In this document: one piece after another, positions 3,059 to 5,173 of the stretch | How the letters are laid out: every line of letters starts with the position of its first letter | How positions within the stretch are numbered: position 1 is the first letter of the stretch | Origin: JANWHF01 sp036276235 | Lineage (GTDB): Bacteria > Planctomycetota > Phycisphaerae > Tepidisphaerales > Tepidisphaeraceae | Direction of reading: 5' to 3' | Assembly (NCBI GenBank): GCA_036276235.1 | Contig: DATBDZ010000415.1 | Span: 1 to 5,173, forward strand | Length of the DNA stretch: 5,173 bases | The notes under the pieces: model-generated | Databases searched by the model: none | Told to the model about the DNA's origin: nothing | What the model saw: the letters and a program-made list of their open reading frames with translations, nothing else | Made by a program: the position numbers and the translations under genes

Positions 3059-5173
3059 ATGGCTGATGGCGTGCCGACGATTCGTACGTTTCAAGTGTTT
3101 CCTGATCTGCCGGCGGAGTTGGAGCCGCTGCTGGAGCTGGCGCGGAATCTCTGGTGGGTCTGGAATCCGGATGCGGTCGAGCTGTTTCGGCGGCTGGATC
3201 GCAAGCTCTGGGAAGATGTCTATCACAACCCCGTGAAGATGCTGGGGAGCATCGCGCAATCGAAGCTTGCCGCCGCCGCGAAGGATGATGGCTTTCTGGC
3301 GCATCTCAATCGCGTCCATGCGATTTTCAAAGAGCACATGACCGGCAAGGGGTGGTTTCACGAAAAGCATGGCGATCTTTCCAAGCTGCTGATCGCATAC
3401 TTCTCAGCAGAATTTGGCTTGCACGAGTCGCTGCCGATCTATTCCGGCGGCCTGGGGATTCTGGCGGGCGATCATCTCAAGAGCGCGGCCGAATTGGCGC
3501 TGCCATTCGCTGGCGTCGGCCTGCTCTATCGCAACGGATATTTTCAGCAGTATCTCTCCGCCGACGGATGGCAGCAGGAGGCGTACCCGGAGCTGGATTT
3601 CTACAACCTGCCGGTCGAGCCGATGCGCTATACCGATGGCTCATCTGTTCACGTGCGCGTCGAGATGCCGGACAACGCGGTCTTCTGCAAAGTGTGGCGG
3701 GCGAATGTCGGCCGCATTCCGCTCTACTTGCTCGACACGAATCTGCAGGAGAACTCTCCCGCCGACCGCGAGATCACCGCGCGCCTTTACGGCTCGGGCA
3801 CCGATCTGCGCATCAAGCAGGAGATCGTCCTGGGCATCGGCGGGACCCGCGCGCTCAAGGCGCTCAACGTGCAGCCGACCGTCTACCACATGAATGAAGG
3901 CCACTCGGCGTTCCTGGCGCTGGAGCGCATTCGCACGCTGCTGGAGAATTCGTCGCTCACCTTCGACGAAGCCCGCCAGCAAGTAATGTCTACCAATGTC
4001 TTCACGACACACACGCCGGTGCCCGCGGGCATTGATACATTCTCGCCAGAAACAATGCTCCGGTTCTTCGGGAAAATGATTCCGCAGATGAAGCTGGATG
4101 ATGAAGGATTCCTGGCGCTGGGCCGCGAGGATGTTTCCAACAAGAAGCAGGGATTCTCGATGGCGCTGCTGGCGATTCGCCTGGCCGACAACGTGAACGG
4201 CGTCAGCGAATTGCACGGCGACGTTTCCCGCAAAATGTGGCGGAACATCTGGCCGCAGGTGCCGACCGATGAAGTGCCCATCAAGCACATCACCAACGGC
4301 ATTCACGTGCGCACGTGGCTTGGGCAGGAGATCGCTTTCACGCTCGATCGATACCTGAGCACGGAGTGGATGGTCGATCCGTCCGATCAGAGCGTGTGGG
4401 AAGGCGTCAATCAGATTCCCGATGAAGAGCTGTGGCGGGCGCACGAGCGCAGCCGATCGAGGCTGGTGAGCTGGGCGCGGCAGATGCTGCGCGAGCAGCT
4501 CCTGCGCCGCGGGGCGGCATATGATGACGTCGCCGCCGCCGATCAGGTCCTCGATCCTGAAGCGCTCACGATCGGCTTCGCCCGGCGATTCGCCACCTAC
4601 AAGCGCGGCACACTGCTGCTGCGCGACATGGAGCGGCTCAAGCGCATTCTCGACAACGGCAAATTCCCGATTCAATTCCTCTTCGCCGGCAAGGCGCATC
4701 CGGCGGATACTGAAGGCAAGGAATTGATCAAGCAGATCGTTCATTTCGCGCGCGATGCCGGCGTTCGGCGCAAGGTTGTATTCATCGAGAATTACGACAT
4801 GAACGTGGCGCGGTATCTCGTGCAGGGCGTTGATGTATGGCTCAACACGCCGCGCCGGCCGTATGAGGCCTCCGGCACGAGCGGCATGAAAGCCGCGTGC
4901 AACGGCGTGCTCAATTGCTCGATCCTCGACGGATGGTGGGTCGAAGGTTATTCGCCCGATCTGGGTTGGGCGATCGGCCGCGGCGAAACCTATGCCGACG
5001 CGCAGTATCAGGATCATATCGAGGGGCTGGCCCTCTATGACATCCTCGAGAAGCAGATCATCCCCCTCTTCTACCAGCGCGGCGTGGACAACATCCCGCA
5101 CGAATGGATCGCGCGAATGAAGAACTGCATGCGTAAGCTCGCCCCCGCGTTCAACACGAATCGCATGGTGCGC
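3059..5173 (+). CDS. glgP: Alpha-glucan (glycogen/maltodextrin) phosphorylase, 3' end cut off
   Basis: The frame is open for 705 codons from ATG 3059 to the window edge with no stop. The product is a cytoplasmic, pyridoxal-phosphate-dependent phosphorylase (GT35 family) that releases glucose 1-phosphate from the non-reducing ends of glycogen or maltodextrins. The N-terminal about 110 residues (LELARNLWWVWNPDAVELFR) match the DUF3417 domain that marks the bacterial/archaeal alpha-glucan phosphorylase branch. Then come AEFGLHESLPIYSGGLGILA (117-136), NEGHSAF (279-285), FTTHTPVPAGIDTF (315-328), KHITNGIHV (409-417), FARRFATYKR (507-516), FAGKAHPAD (542-550) and the cofactor motif EASGTSGMKAA, whose Lys611 should carry pyridoxal phosphate. 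All core motifs are present, so it is likely active. The last visible residues (FNTNRMVR) are close to the usual conserved C-terminus, so only a short tail may be missing, although some family members are about 850 residues long. The start is fixed by AAGG 7 bases upstream and an in-frame TAA at 3044-3046. No other glycogen gene is visible. Confidence 0.96.
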   Translation, partial: MADGVPTIRTFQVFPDLPAELEPLLELARNLWWVWNPDAVELFRRLDRKLWEDVYHNPVKMLGSIAQSKLAAAAKDDGFLAHLNRVHAIFKEHMTGKGWFHEKHGDLSKLLIAYFSAEFGLHESLPIYSGGLGILAGDHLKSAAELALPFAGVGLLYRNGYFQQYLSADGWQQEAYPELDFYNLPVEPMRYTDGSSVHVRVEMPDNAVFCKVWRANVGRIPLYLLDTNLQENSPADREITARLYGSGTDLRIKQEIVLGIGGTRALKALNVQPTVYHMNEGHSAFLALERIRTLLENSSLTFDEARQQVMSTNVFTTHTPVPAGIDTFSPETMLRFFGKMIPQMKLDDEGFLALGREDVSNKKQGFSMALLAIRLADNVNGVSELHGDVSRKMWRNIWPQVPTDEVPIKHITNGIHVRTWLGQEIAFTLDRYLSTEWMVDPSDQSVWEGVNQIPDEELWRAHERSRSRLVSWARQMLREQLLRRGAAYDDVAAADQVLDPEALTIGFARRFATYKRGTLLLRDMERLKRILDNGKFPIQFLFAGKAHPADTEGKELIKQIVHFARDAGVRRKVVFIENYDMNVARYLVQGVDVWLNTPRRPYEASGTSGMKAACNGVLNCSILDGWWVEGYSPDLGWAIGRGETYADAQYQDHIEGLALYDILEKQIIPLFYQRGVDNIPHEWIARMKNCMRKLAPAFNTNRMVR

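Noticed and set aside
3352..3897. Plus-strand frames of 159-181 codons inside the phosphorylase
   Set aside because: They are out-of-frame readings of the phosphorylase, rich in Arg and Ser, without independent support.
3641..5101. A 486-codon open frame on the minus strand
   Set aside because: It lies antisense and entirely within the phosphorylase, which carries all family motifs. Long antisense frames are common opposite GC-rich genes, and the translation is Arg/Ala/Val/His-rich with no recognisable domain.

Overview
The window looks like a piece of a moderately GC-rich, free-living bacterial chromosome. Codon third positions are mostly G or C, genes have short Shine-Dalgarno (SD) sites, and gaps are long and rich in repeats. 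The gene styles and the repeat-filled gaps remind me of Acidobacteriota, or possibly Planctomycetota or Verrucomicrobiota. This is an impression only: there is no rRNA or marker gene here to settle it.

Layout from left to right. (1) Positions 1-257, minus strand: the first 85 codons of a protein that resembles the N-terminus of an acyl-CoA dehydrogenase; the rest lies outside the window. (2) A divergent gap, 258-578, holds a long imperfect hairpin (356-430), a TATAAT box and a 29-codon micro-ORF that ends just before the next gene. (3) 579-1334, plus: a complete classical short-chain dehydrogenase/reductase. (4) A gap, 1335-1642, contains a cluster of hairpins (1518-1590). (5) 1643-1948, plus: a 101-residue protein of unknown function. 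(6) A 350-base gap, 1949-2298, carries an array of 32-bp degenerate tandem repeats enclosed by a 29-bp inverted repeat. (7) 2299-2829, plus: a 176-residue protein of unknown function. (8) A gap, 2830-3058, is dominated by an inverted and direct repeat built on an AGGAGCC / GGCTCCT unit. (9) 3059-5173, plus: an alpha-glucan (glycogen/maltodextrin) phosphorylase of the GlgP family that begins with a DUF3417 domain. It is open for 705 codons and runs off the right edge.

The two recognised complete or near-complete enzymes, the reductase and the phosphorylase, do not form an obvious pathway. All plus-strand genes are separated by more than 200 bases with repeats or hairpins between them, so each is probably its own transcription unit. 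The least ordinary part is 1335-3058: two orphan genes alternating with three structurally different repeat or hairpin regions. I see no CRISPR array, transposase, tRNA, rRNA or recognisable defence system. I did not find convincing evidence of a new multi-gene system; the repeats, the structured leader and the orphan proteins are the parts worth checking.
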